Shown here one piece after another: positions 1 through 11,089 of a stretch of DNA of 64,000 nt. The notes beneath the pieces were generated by a model. The model was not told the DNA's origin. It did no database searches and worked only from the letters and a program-made list of their open reading frames with translations. This stretch comes from Brugia malayi (lineage: Eukaryota; Nematoda; Chromadorea; Rhabditida; Onchocercidae). A program made the translations under genes and the position numbers. Position 1 is the first letter of the stretch; each line of letters begins with the position of its first letter. The stretch covers positions 16,240,721 through 16,304,720 of the forward strand of contig NW_025062479.1 in NCBI RefSeq assembly GCF_000002995.4, written 5' to 3'.

Positions 1-914
1 AGAGACAGGTAACTTTGCCTCTCATGCACAACTTACGTCCCTGTAAGCTATTGACGGATGGTTTTCACCACTTTATTTATTAAATTCATTAATATACATA
101 AAAAAATTACTTTCTTTTCTAATTTCAAAAAAATAAATAAAAATCACTAATAATAGTAACACACAATAATAAATTTACAAGCAAAATATATATATATATT
201 TTATGTTTTTAATAATAAAACATAATAGCATTACAAAAAATAATAATAATAACTAAACAACCATACATGTACCAACAAAATTTACCGAAAAAGAGGGCTC
301 TACAATACGCATGTTCCAATGAAAAATCCAAAGTCACTCAATATTTTTTCGGTTTAAACAAAACCTTACTCCCAAATTATTAAATTTCGATTACTTAGGT
401 ACCAATCCAGTTCAAAAACCAAATTTAAAATTTCTATTTAAAAAATAAAAAAAAAACTCAAATATTTTACAAAAATAACATGAAAAGAATAAAAACAAGA
501 AAAATACACAACAAATTGAGTTTAAAAGTTTTGAATGTTTATCTGATTTATAACTCTAGAAAATGGGAAATTTTTTAAAACTCAGAAACTATGAAGGTAT
601 TTATTTGATGCTTTCAGCGTTTTATTTCATTCATTGATGTCATAATTAAAAAACATATTTGATTATATCAAATTTCAAAATTAAAAGTGCTGATGTTGAC
701 AGTTTACTTCATAATTTGATTTAACTACACTAATGTTTAAATTTCAAATTTTAGGAGGTTCCTAAATGAAATTAATGAATTAGTATGGCCATATTATGCG
801 GCATGTGATCGTACATGGACTATCAAATGGGATACTTTAATTGATTGCAATTTGTACAACCGTAAGAATTATTTGAAGAATAAAAGATCTTACCTTGATT
901 ATGTATTCCTTTAA
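1..914 (+). CDS. 3' end of an unidentified multi-exon gene
   Basis: The window opens with eight bases ending in CAG directly before a GT donor (base 9). A clean acceptor (ATTTTAG) ends at 754. Reading G|AGG from 755 gives an open frame of about 53 residues (start RFLNEINELVWPYYAACD, end YLDYVFL) to TAA at 912-914. If the left exon ends AGA GAC AG, the codon joins as AGG. An internal donor (C|GTAAGAAT) at 862 could shorten the exon, but the frame stays open through it. A poly(A) signal follows about 150 bases later. The tail is rich in aromatic and charged residues and I recognise no family. Most of the gene lies left of the window, so function cannot be assigned. The exon itself is fairly well supported by acceptor, frame and poly(A) signal. 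Confidence 0.5.
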
Positions 915-1061
915 TGTATTTCTTTCCTCTTTCCCTGCTTATCAATACCATTTACATATCTTTCTGTCTGCTAATTTGTTTTTTTTTTTTTTTTTTTTTA
1001 TTTTTAATGTATTTTTTTTTAAATTCTTATTATTCATTGTTAATTCCTGCAATGACTAAGC

Positions 1062-1067
1062 AATAAA
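1062..1067 (+). terminator. Poly(A) signal AATAAA
   Basis: A canonical AATAAA lies about 150 bases after the TAA of the left-edge gene and after a T-rich stretch. It fits the 3' end of that transcript. The hexamer is common in AT-rich DNA, so position is the main support. Confidence 0.4.
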
Positions 1068-2380
1068 GCTTCATTTTGAATTTGTTCATTTTTAATCATA
1101 AGGCAAGAGATAGTGCAATGATGCACTTATTCTTTTCTTCATGAGAAAATACAAGCTAAAAGATATTTCTAGAGAAATATGATTAGATTTTTTTTAGGTT
1201 AGAATTTTTATTTACCACTTATTGTTGCCAATTTCTACATCAGTAAAAAAAAATTTGTACTGAATTCGAAATTGTGTTTTCACATTCACAACTAAACTTC
1301 AAGTTTATCAGTCTTTTAAGTTCATCACTAAAAGATTTAATTGAAATGTTTGGAACTTTTTTGCATTGTTTCAATGCGTAACAGACATTCTATGCTATGA
1401 ATAAATGATATCAGTTGAAGGATTATCAGCGAATTCTCTCTCAAGGTGCCACAGCATGTAATCTCGTATGAATCTCCCGTATCTCTGAAAGAAACTTGGA
1501 CTTTTAGCGATATTTTTACAAACTTCTAAAAAAAAGTTTTTTAAATCAAGTGATTCACGATGACTTATTGCTAAATGTATATTCTAATTATGTGACAGGT
1601 AACACTCTTTCAGTAATTTAAGGAAAAGCTAACATCGAAATGCTAGTCAACGTTAGATTTAAAATTCTCCGTTAGTATGTAGTTTTTAAACCATTTCTCT
1701 TATGATAAATGATTTAAAAGACTTCAATTTTGCAACTAACATCACTTTTGTAGTTTAAGCAATAGATCTTATAAAAATTTTGACATCAAAATAATAATAA
1801 AGCTTCAAAATGAAAATTTATTTAAATAATCGCTTTGACTTCATATGTTTCAAAAAATTTTGTTTGATTATTGTGTCAGTTTAAAATGACTTAAATTTTG
1901 CACTTTTTTATTAAAAAAAAAAAAAAAATAATAGTAATTAAGAATAAATACATGATTGTTGACTTTTCAGATAGCGAAAATTTGTATCTGTCGCTTTCTG
2001 AACAGTATAAACGTACTTTGTGTCAAATGCAAGCACAAATTTTTTTGGTTTTTAAAACAAACAAATGTGCATTGTGGTGAACTAGAAATGCGCAAATGTA
2101 TATTCCGTTGATTTTTTCAGACAGCGTGAATGTATATTTGTATAAGAATTACAATGTGAGATGCACATTTGCTGACTTTTAAAGTAGAGAGAATGTGCAT
2201 TTATTGATTAATAATACTAATTTACCGTCGATCAACATAACAAATAATAATAATAACTGAGTTTCGGATTATAAATTTAATTTTATTTGCGGCTTTAGAC
2301 GAATGCATTGTAAGGAGCAAACGATGCTTCTCATTCATTTTCGTTGTTGAACTAATGCAGTGTGGTTGTTTTCTATGACT
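1068..2380. other. AT-rich spacer, no gene seen
   Basis: No exon-like frame with good splice sites was found on either strand. The 60-codon plus-strand frame at 1898-2080 begins in a poly-A run and has no coding character. Confidence 0.6.
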
Positions 2381-2384
2381 GGCT

Positions 2385-2640
2385 TAGGCTAGCTAAATGA
2401 AGGTGAATAATTATCTCAAGGATAGGCAGTTTATTGTCTCTCAAGAAGTGATATTGAAATTTTAAAATTTACTTGCAGAATATTCATCTTAGTGTAGAAC
2501 CATTGAATATTTAGCTCAATTTGAATCGAATAGTTAAATTATGCAATTTTGGTATTGCTGAGCGTTAACTGATTCCGAGGCTTTAACATAAACCGTCTAG
2601 TTATTCCGCTTATATGTCAATAAGTTGTCGAAAACTTTTA
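2385..2640 (+). pseudogene. Decayed copy of the MKK7 catalytic-loop exon with flanking intron
   Basis: The segment aligns with 14690-14955 of the MKK7 gene on the same strand. The exon-like part is 2479-2619 (parent 14786-14929). It keeps the TTGCAG acceptor, the stretch coding for the catalytic loop and DFG region, and the run ending TATATGTC before the donor. It has lost one codon near the start, has several in-frame stops, and the HRD and DFG aspartates are mutated. Similarity continues into the upstream intron (GCTAAATG followed by TTTAAAATTT and the acceptor) and past the donor (GAAAACTTTTA). It is therefore a DNA-level duplication and not a processed retrocopy. No other MKK7 exon was found nearby. 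Confidence 0.85.
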
Positions 2641-3798
2641 CGTTCAAAATATTATTACTTTAAAAAAAAGAGTAAAGAAAGAACAAAAATAAAAAAAATG
2701 TTCTGAATTTAATTTTCGGCAGAATTTTTTTTTGGCATTTTTTAATAAAAGAAATTTGCTATTATCGTAACAAATCTGCAACAAAATTTCTGCAATGCTT
2801 GTTTATTACTTTAAAAACGATGATTAAATTTTTTTACATTAAAGTCAAAACTTATCAATAAAAAAAAGCTAATTAAGTACAAATTTTCAAAGAAAAAAGA
2901 AAAAACAAGGTGTTGTATATTAATGGAGATAAATTTTACTACTGTTCCAATAACTTAGGCGATAATCATATTTACCGCAATCATCGTCACATCACATGTT
3001 TTTTAAACTGTACGGTATTGAATTATAAATTTATTAAGGCTAATCAAGTTTGTTATATAAGTCTTTTATAAGCATAAATTTTTATACTGGTAATGATACA
3101 AAAATTTTGCTAAATATAGGTATTGATAACTTTACATTCGACTCGAATTTCAGTTCTGCTTTGAAAAAAAAAGTGTTATTCATAGCTTATTTTTAATCTA
3201 CTTATCGAGATTATAACAACAGTGTGTCTGAAAAGTTACTGAATTACACATTTATAATTCAACAAAAAGCAAGCAATATTTCCATTCAAATCTCTGAAAT
3301 GTAACTTATAGAAATAGCTGAATTTATACAGACACTTGATTACTGTCTTTCTTCATTTTAAGTAGCATTTAATATAAATTACAACGTGTAAAATTCATTT
3401 GGATAAAAATCAATCAAATGTTGAACAAAAAGTTTTTCCAAAAAAGCGGATTATTTATACATATACATTTTTTTTCAAACTAAGCTGCTTAATTTTGACA
3501 TCAATAATGTATTTATGAAAAACTGAAATCAATAATCTTTGAAGCGTTTATAAAGCACTGTGAGTTTTTCTTTTAAGTGTTGTGACATTTTCATTTACTA
3601 TTTTTTTAATGCTTTTTTTAACCTTAACTTACATTGAAAGAATTGTTCCATGATTTTGATGCATTTATGAGAAAATTTACGATGTTGTCGCTACATCAAA
3701 AAATGATAACTGGGAAGAAAATGATTAAAACATGTGGAACACCAAACATAATTCATTTATTCTATACATAAGTTAACAATAGTATTTAAATTTGTAAC

Positions 3799-3919
3799 AA
3801 TTCGATGATAAATAAGTGTGCGTGAGATTGATATTCTTGTAATTCTATTGAATTTATAGTGGTATTTCCATCGAGTATCTCAATAAAACTTTGCAGAAGG
3901 AAAAGATCAACGCTTATAA
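3799..3919. promoter_or_regulatory. 121-bp block almost unchanged between the duplicate segments
   Basis: Compared by eye with 7916-8036 it has no gaps and four differences, all transitions, while flanking duplicated DNA is much more diverged. It ends about 40 bases before the candidate ATG at 3961, and a TATA-like run (CATATATAAAATAG) lies between. Read on the minus strand both copies are open, but nearly all differences would change an amino acid, so protein constraint is unlikely. A promoter, 5' leader, noncoding RNA or recent gene conversion are all possible. Confidence 0.45.
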
Positions 3920-3960
3920 CTCTTTTTGTAAGCATTCTAAAACATATATAAAATAGAACG

Positions 3961-4837
3961 ATGTACACCTGGAAAATTATTATGGAATTATTTGGTGGAT
4001 TCAGTATTTATCACTTAATTTTTCTTGCAAATGAATTGAACGCAATTACTGCCGGTCCGGTTTGTAGCAGAACGTTTAGTGAACAGGACATGGAGATACA
4101 GTCCACAACCCATCGGGCTTCCAGTTTGCTATGTTGTGGACAGGACATGAAGATGCAGCCGACAGTAATAACAAAAGAAAAGAAAGTAAACAATTCCAGC
4201 GAGATAGTGCAAATATAAATCTTTGATCTCATCAAGAAATTTTTGCTAAAATGATGAGTTGCTGTTAGATTCACTGCAACTATTACAAATGATCATTTAG
4301 ACTATTAATTCAATAAAATATTTCAAGATAATGAAATATGTTTAGTTAATGGAATTATTGACCTCTCTAAAGAAGCGGCATTCCATTTGTGAGCCACAGC
4401 AAAGTCTCATTCATGAAGTAAGTCGAAATCTTTGATTGTGACTATTTCGGAGCTATTCAACAGTCGAGGTTTCAAAAAAAAAAGTTAAAAATATTTGGGA
4501 GTCAATTAATATAGTAGATGGCTTTTTTATTGTATCAAAAGAAAGCAATTTTTGAATTACAGATTGATAATGGTGCAGTAGCAAGACAATCACTTATTAA
4601 TTATTCAAATCTTTTCCAATCATCCTTGGGTAGCAGACTGGTCAAATTCATGTTAGAGAATGGAGCATATGTAAGTTATCAATTAAATTATTAATTGCAA
4701 CTACTGATTACATAAAATATTAAGTGAAAATTATCAGATGGTTGATATTCTGAAGCTGAAAAAATTGGAAATTTTTTTCTGGAAATTTTCTCCGAAATTC
4801 TTTGTCGTGATACCAATGGCAGTTTTCCACTGTTTTT

Positions 4838-4881
<44 letters not shown>

Positions 4882-5217
4882 AAAAAATACTAACTTTCAT
4901 TGATTGCAATCATTACTGCAACATTATTAATGCATAATTGCTCTCACTAGTTGTACATAGCTATAGTTCGTTCATGAAAGTAAATGAAAATCATTTTATG
5001 ACTTTAGTATGGATAATTTTGTTATGAAATTTTATAGGATTATGGCCGACCATTTGTGCTCGAAGATACCAGTAAATATTATCTTGCAAAATTCATTTCG
5101 AAAAATTTTATGAAATCCTGTGATGATATGTATTAATAAATCTCTAATTTAACTGTTATAAAAATCAAGTGATTGTTTCCACATTTTGTTTGTACAGAAA
5201 GGAATGATTTTCCGTAA
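3961..5217 (+). CDS. Candidate small secreted-protein gene, five exons, family unknown
   Basis: Exons that join in phase: 3961-4185 (or to 4164), 4346-4417, 4563-4670, 5038-5071 and 5198-5217. Product is about 145-152 residues. The N-terminus has a hydrophobic stretch (FGGFSIYHLIFLANEL) that could be a signal peptide or anchor. A dibasic site (SLKKRHSIC) follows in exon 2, and exons 3-4 read RLVKFMLENGAYDYGRPF. The last exon gives a KR pair and a short tail. Alternatively exon 4 reads on to TAA at 5135-5137, followed at once by AATAAA. Acceptors (GAATTACAG, TTTATAG, TTGTACAG) and donors (GAAGTAAGT, TATGTAAGT) are good and three junctions are phase 0. I recognise no family; a processed peptide precursor is one reading. 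Copy B at 7.9-9.5 kb is broken. It could also be chance open frames in AT-rich DNA. Confidence 0.4.
4842..4880. repeat. Poly-T tract of nearly 40 bases
   Basis: A long T homopolymer inside intron 3 of the candidate gene. It creates the spurious lysine-rich minus-strand frame at 4691-4909. It is one of many A/T runs in the window (near 980-1000, 11191-11211, 13887-13918, 16828-16845, 22546-22569 and 26644-26666). Confidence 0.9.
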
Positions 5218-5599
5218 GCCTAAATCTAAATGTTAGCAAAAGATGGGAATGAATGGAACGATTGTAATAGTGCACCACTGTCAAGGGATAATGGATCAGA
5301 GAAATATCAAGCTTAACAAATGATTATTTAAGGGTTTACTTCTGTTAAGCGTCGCTCACATTCACTTTCATTTGAAGTGTTATCAATTTATCAGTCTGTC
5401 ACGAAATCCTCTACTCCACAAAGCCTCAGCCATTCCTTTTTCTTCTAGAAATTCATTTATATTGGTGTGTTACTCCAAGAAAAAAACTGGCTTGCATTAT
5501 CGCTCAAAATTCATTCTCGATACCACGTGTGATATGATTTCCAGAAGAACTACTCTTGTAGTAAATCATGTAAATAGATTATATCTTTTCATTACTTTG

Positions 5600-5975
5600 T
5601 TCTCGGTTTTGACAATATATTTTCTTTGTTGACAATATAAATTCTCCAGATATTTCTTGTGATTCCCAGCGTTTTTCTAGATTCCATTTATTTCTACGTA
5701 ATGATTAGTGAAACCGATAGTACAAACGTAGTAAAAAAAACCTGAAATTGTTTCAAAAGGAATTCTTCTAAACCGTTGAAGTTCTCTTCTGAATATTGTT
5801 TAACCAGAATAGACTGATACAATTCCTATGAGAATGATGCAGTTCCAATTCCAGAAACGCCTTCTCTAGTCTCGTTACATTTTTCATTATTCGAAAGTGT
5901 AGTAACATTTCTGTTAAATCAGAAAGCATTATAGATCTATGACATAGGACTTCATTCAACTTCTTTTTATTGCTG
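5600..5975 (-). mobile_element. BEL/Pao retrotransposon remnant, reverse transcriptase fragment
   Basis: The minus-strand frame 5959-5768 carries the start of a Pao-type reverse transcriptase: a conserved LNEVL-like start, a LLHFRI segment, then LEKAFLELELH (normally DIEKAFLQ) and a FWLNNI segment. The frame continues past a stop into FRRIPF, the degraded form of the conserved F-x-R-V-P-F-G block, down to about 5700. The first catalytic aspartate is lost, and stops and frameshifts are frequent, so the copy is inactive. No long terminal repeats were recognised. It lies between the two duplicated segments. Confidence 0.75.
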
Positions 5976-7180
5976 AAATATTTTTGGAGACTTTTGACAA
6001 TTTTTTTAAAACGATCGAAACAGTGTCCATAGTGAATTTGATATTTGATTCTTTCCAGTTTTGCTTCGCTATATTTCTCTTAAATTGCTGGAGAGCTTAC
6101 TCGTCATCACTCTCTTTGGTCGGCCCTGGGCACTCATAAGTCCTAACTTGACTGATTAAACTAATGCTTTGCAGCTGTCCCACTTGATATCACACTCTTG
6201 TTGCAAGCATTTATATATCTAATACTGGCCTTAGCTTTTATTCGGAGCAAATGAAATCTTAATTTTAATTCTTACATTTTGTCCAGATTGATAAATATGA
6301 AGTTTTTGACGCTGATGAGAAAATCGAATTGCGTCCAGTAGTCTTTTACTGCATCTAATTCTTACTTTTCCATTGTAGAGTTCACATTCCGGTCGTTGTT
6401 ATTTGCAATTTATCTGTTAAGTATTCTATGTAGTTAGCTTCTCAATCGATGATCTCCTTATTTCTGATTTTTACATTGATCTTTGCTTTCATCTTATAGC
6501 ATTTTTTAAGCACCCTGTTACCAAATGAGGCGATACTTAATTCTTCATTTTCTCTTCCTTGAAAGTTTAGTCGATTGGCCAAGTTCATTAACATCAGTGA
6601 TAATATCATATCATACCAAATAGATTTTGTTTAAATTTCAGGATCATCTATGACTCTGATTTCATTATACAGAAGTAAAATTCTTACCTTTTGATCGTTT
6701 TTAATTAGCTACTCTTCCATTCGTTACTGTTTGCACCTTTTTTTCCTTTCGTTTGTTAATGACCTTACTACAAAATGAATAAGGTCTTTTCCTGACTAAA
6801 TGTCGGTTTGGACTTTTTTTTTGATTTTTTCCGTTATTTTATTTGATTTCTAAGGTTTTGTTGAAACTAAAACTATGGTTCTTCCCCTTTGTTTCCCAGA
6901 ACTGTTGATTTGTGTCTGATTTAGATTCTGCATTTCTTCCTTTCCTGTTACTAAAAGTTTAACTCCTAGTCACATCGTTTCATGTGATTAATTTTTCTAG
7001 GAACTGTCGGAGTTAGTTGATCGACCATAGTTCTTGGCCCCCTTTTGCTGATGCACTTTATACAGTACCCAAACAGGTAATCTGCTTTCAGTAATAATTT
7101 TGTTGCTCGTCTGCTCTGGATTCTCTCCAATGAATTCCCATTTTCTGTTATTTTCCTTGATAAGTTATGGCAGAGCACAG
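5976..7180 (-). mobile_element. Probable upstream remainder of the BEL/Pao element
   Basis: This stretch has a T-rich plus-strand composition unlike its neighbours and would be the 5' (gag and protease) side of the element, given the minus-strand reverse transcriptase beside it. A minus-strand frame of 70 codons at 7178-6966 could be an eroded piece. No diagnostic gag or protease motif was identified, so the assignment rests on position and composition. Confidence 0.3.
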
Positions 7181-7186
7181 ATTGAT

Positions 7187-7187
7187 C

Positions 7188-7252
<65 letters not shown>
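7187..7252. repeat. Compound microsatellite (TA)n(GA)n
   Basis: About ten TA units run directly into about 22 GA units with a few T interruptions. It produces a spurious arginine/glutamate-rich plus-strand frame at 7100-7423. Confidence 0.95.
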
Positions 7253-7894
7253 AAAGAGGGAGTACTGAGGGGCTGTAGACTGTTCTTCGATAATGATTTC
7301 ATTTTTTATTGCAGCAGGGGACCTTTACAAATGACTGAATTGATCAGTGATCAGACACTTTTTTATAATATTCTGTTTATGCATATAAGATTAGTTAGAA
7401 CTTGGAAGATGAGAATTTGGTAATTATTCTTACACAATTTTAAATGAAACAATCTTAGAAATATTCAAATGTCTTTAGTTTACAAATTTCTATCATACCA
7501 CATGTTTCGACATATTATAAAATCAATTCCATTTTCTCAACAACGAAGTAGAGAGCACTGCTCACCAAATAAATGTTATTCAGCCACCTTGCGACCTTTT
7601 TTGTCTTCATGCAGCAGTCTCCAACAGAAACTTCGACATATCTAGAATAAGTGATGGATCAATCCGAGTGTTCTATGAGGTTCTGAAAGTAATGTATAGA
7701 CAATCATACTACATTCAAAGCTCCTACTCAGGACAGGGGCCAAATGTTCAATTACAGAAAATTTCTGTCCTGAATTTTTTTTCCGGTGTCAGCCATAAAA
7801 AATTTTACTTTTTTAAAATTTATTTTTGATGTTGCTACAATTTAAATGAGTTGACAATAGTATTACAGTGTTTTTTATCACCGTACATATGGTA

Positions 7895-9530
7895 TCATAA
7901 ATTTGAATTCGTAATAATTCGATGATAAATAAGTGTGCGTGAGATTGATATTTTTGTAATTCCATTGAATTTATAGTGATATTTCTATCGAGTATCTCAA
8001 TAAAACTTTGCAGAAGGAAAAGATCAACGCTTATAATTATCTTTTTGTATTTCTAAAATATGTGCAATGGAACGAAACTTCTTGGAAAATTATTAAGGAA
8101 TTACTTGGTGGATTGGGTATTTTTTTTTTGCTAATGAATTGAACGGAATTACTACTTACGACAAAATGCTATATCATGAAGATATGGCCATCAGCAACGA
8201 CGACAACAAAAAAGCGAGATAAAGTGAACAAAAGTATAATATATTTGTTCTATTCTCGTCAAAATGATGACATTTCTTTCAGATTCATCATAATAATTAC
8301 AAATGAAGCATACATTAGATTTGGCTATGTAAGATATTTTATAAAAATTTGAACTTTTTCGATCTGACCTTTTACAGCAAAAATTTAGAATAAGAAGCAA
8401 AGGTTTTCATTTCTCATCATTCTATCGATAAAAGGGAAATAACACTGGTAATTGAAGGAAAGTAGATTTGCATACTTCTCAGTTTTCTTGATTGTCAAAG
8501 CTTGTTTAACTCACTATGTATCTCGACGATGCACTGTGAAAGCAAACTTATTAGAGATGAGACGACATCCTAATTGAATAAGTTAGGTTTAAGCTAGTGA
8601 TTGTTCATTGTCTCATTCGCGAGATAAAAGTTGCTTCAAAAAACTGATGAAACTGTAAGGTGATATCAATTCCAGCAATGAGCTTTTGTAAAGATTTACT
8701 TATTAATTCAGTAGAATATTTCAAGGTAATATTATAATGAAATATAGTTAGCTAATGGAAATATTGCCTTCCCTAGACTCGTTACTTTCCAGCTATCTGC
8801 CCAAGCAAAAACTCATTTAGGAATTTCAGTTTCGGAAATTTTCCAAAATTTCTGAACAATGTGTTGGGAATTATATTATAATTATACAATTCCACAATTA
8901 CACGAACTATACAATTTCCCATACACACAGACAAGCTTGGCATATTTGGGAAAAGTTCACTGATAAAATTGTCATGACCTTTTCGATGGATACTTGCCAT
9001 TTGAACATTGAGTAAATTGATATCTTAGGAAAATTATCAATCAAATTTTTAATGCCAGTCACAGTCATATAAAATGCATTAAATGGAAACGTTTTTGTCA
9101 CTAAATGAAAGAAAAAGAGTTCGATATTCAAAAGCTTGGAAAATAAAAAATCTCAAAAACCTTTGTCGCTTTTTGCATTTTTTCGGATGATATTATCGGT
9201 GTTAAATTTCGATTGACTCTAATCATTTAAAATGATTATTAGTGTCACAACTAAGTGCAGTCGTGCTGTGTGCAGTTACTGTTTTTAAAAATAAATGAAA
9301 CTCATAAAGCATATATAAAAATTATGAATTTCAGCTTTCTCGTTAAAATTTTAACCATCTGTTTGTACTAGAGATAAAAAGTTCATCTTGCAAAATTCAT
9401 TTCAAGAAATTCCATGGCAAACTATAATACGTAATACCAAACCTGCAATTTAATTGTTATAACTTGAATGAAATGATCAAGTAATTTCATCTTTAATTTT
9501 CACAAAATTGGATAACTTTTTAAAAGTCAA
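7895..9530 (+). pseudogene. Segmental duplication copy B, broken copy of the 3961-5217 candidate gene
   Basis: It aligns with 3780-5230. The first-exon counterpart near 8070-8160 has lost the ATG (ATGTACACC became ACGAAACTT) and has deletions. The second-exon counterpart near 8754-8815 lacks the donor and meets a stop. The donor at the equivalent of 5072 is also gone. The 121-bp upstream block is nevertheless almost intact. Copy B therefore cannot make the copy A protein as modelled. Confidence 0.6.
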
Positions 9531-9764
9531 ATGCTTCAACATTTGAAGAAACAGTAATCGAGGCCATATTTTTGTTATTGTCTTTATTTTAAAATACGAT
9601 ACGATAATTGAAAAAAAAAAAAAAAATAAAGAATGAAACAAGTGAAGTAATTATTAATGAAATAAGTAATTAATAATCAATCATTTTCGCATACGTAGAT
9701 TTCTGAGTAAATCGGATTGAATTAATAGTATTACAATTGTTCAGTTCCTTCATCACGTGATATA

Positions 9765-9930
9765 AATTAAAATCCGTAATAACTGAATGATGGAAAAGTC
9801 TGCATAGCACTGATATTCTTATTAGCATTAATTTTTCTCTCATGAATAAAATTCGTTATTTATATTGACATTGCTGAACATGCAAAATCTTCAATTTGTT
9901 TACAATAAAGTTAGATCAACAATTTAATGA
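9765..9930 (+). repeat. Possible third, weak copy of the duplicated upstream block
   Basis: A run beginning GTAATAACTGAATGATGG and continuing to TGATATTCTTATTA, then TACAATAAAGTTAGATCAAC, resembles the 3799-3919 block in order and spacing, at low identity. AT-rich composition makes chance similarity a real risk. Confidence 0.3.
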
Positions 9931-10639
9931 TAATAAAATATCTTTTTCATAAAATTATAATGATTTTTGAAAAGCCTTTATATATGTATTAAAAGCGGTG
10001 GAGAAAAAGACAACGGATTCGAATACTTTTGCGGCTTATGCAATCATATAGCGTCCTTCGCATAAAATCAAAATCAGTGTGAAATGAGCTCAGAGTCAAT
10101 ACCATACATATGTGTAACCAACCCAATAGCCTATTATTAGGTATAACAAAATTTTGAATTTCATTCTTTTTTCCTTCATGAATAAAATCTTTAAAAAATT
10201 AATTATTGTTAGTAAAATTGCTAAGAGACTTAAAGTGTTTGTATGATCCAAATTTATATACGGATTGCTGACACAAATCGATTCAAAATCAAATGGTTTC
10301 ACGAAATAGTCCTAATATCAACGTTGCTAGATGCATTAGTACTAGACCTTTCCTTTTTTCTTCATACTAATTTTCTTGTTTTAAGATATATGTGAAATCA
10401 ATTATTGTAAATTAAAATCCGAAAATGCCCATTCACAATAAGCTAATTCCTTGATAGATTTACAAATTTAATTACTGAAGTCTGTAACATTCTTCAACTA
10501 AAGTTCATTCCTTTGTGTCTTCATTACGCATTGTCAGGTCACAGCAAATGGAATGACCATGGGTTGCTGAAGCAATAGCAAAAGTCTTACCACCTACTAC
10601 TATTACTAACCCTTCTAGCTATGATTAAAGCAAAATGCA
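9931..10639. other. AT-rich spacer, no gene seen
   Basis: Only short hydrophobic or low-complexity frames are present (for example minus strand 10302-10096), without splice sites or recognisable motifs. Confidence 0.55.
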
Positions 10640-10644
10640 TATTT

Positions 10645-10702
10645 ACAAGTACGTTTGTGTATGTGTATGTGTGCATGTATATGTGTGTGTATATATGTGT
10701 AG
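10645..10702. repeat. GT-rich imperfect microsatellite
   Basis: A degenerate run of GTGTAT and GTGTGT units, ending at the edge of a GC-richer island. Confidence 0.8.
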
Positions 10703-11089
10703 GCTAAGGCTATGTATGGGTCGATAGTAATGAGCGCAGCACAAGCATTAGCTGATATTGGAGGAAAAATGTTTTTCCTTTTCTTCTTTCCATCCGTCCT
10801 GGTCTATTAGCCGTATTTCTATAGCAATTATAGATTTGATAAGCGATTAAGCAATCCTTCTTCCAACAATTGCAATACCAGCGGCGGCGGAGGAGTGAGT
10901 AGCTCAGGATCCATGGCCAACTGCTGATTTACTATGCCGGAACGGATGGCACGAGATGGACCGAAGAGTGACGACGAAGACGACGATAATATTCTCATCG
11001 TATTCCACTCTTATCCGATTCCTCCGACTCATTTTCCTCCTCATACTACTCATCAATTGAGCTATTCTACCAGTTGTTTGCTCATTTAA
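10703..11089 (+). other. GC-richer island with one mostly open frame, unassigned
   Basis: In contrast to its surroundings this stretch has mixed composition, including GGCGGCGGAGGA and GACGACGAAGACGACGA runs. One plus-strand frame from GCT at 10703 to TAA at 11087-11089 (129 codons) is interrupted only by TAG at 10808-10810 and TGA at 10925-10927. Pieces include a hydrophobic FFLFFFPSVLVY, a glycine/serine-rich stretch ending SGSMANC, and an acidic SDDEDDD. It could be exons of an unrecognised gene, a decayed gene, or regulatory DNA upstream of MKK7. At this composition two stops in 129 codons is only mildly unusual. Confidence 0.3.

Larger units (their letters stand above)
3780..5230 (+). 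repeat. Segmental duplication, copy A
   Basis: Copy A aligns in order with 7895-9530. Matching anchors are the 121-bp block 3799-3919 (7916-8036), the first-exon region 3975-4040 (8085-8150), the second-exon region near 4310-4360 (8700-8765), and the stretch near 5040-5190 containing CTTGCAAAATTCATTTC (about 9380-9480). Between anchors the copies have diverged strongly with many indels. The copies share orientation and are about 4.1 kb apart, with a retrotransposon remnant between them. Confidence 0.75.

Noticed and set aside
3786..3968. Minus-strand frame open in both copies of the 121-bp block
   Set aside because: Differences between the copies are mostly nonsynonymous and copy B does not keep the same start and end, so coding constraint is not supported.
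4691..4909. Lysine-rich minus-strand frame
   Set aside because: Created by the long poly-T tract.
7100..7423. 107-codon plus-strand frame
   Set aside because: Its core is the (TA)n(GA)n microsatellite.
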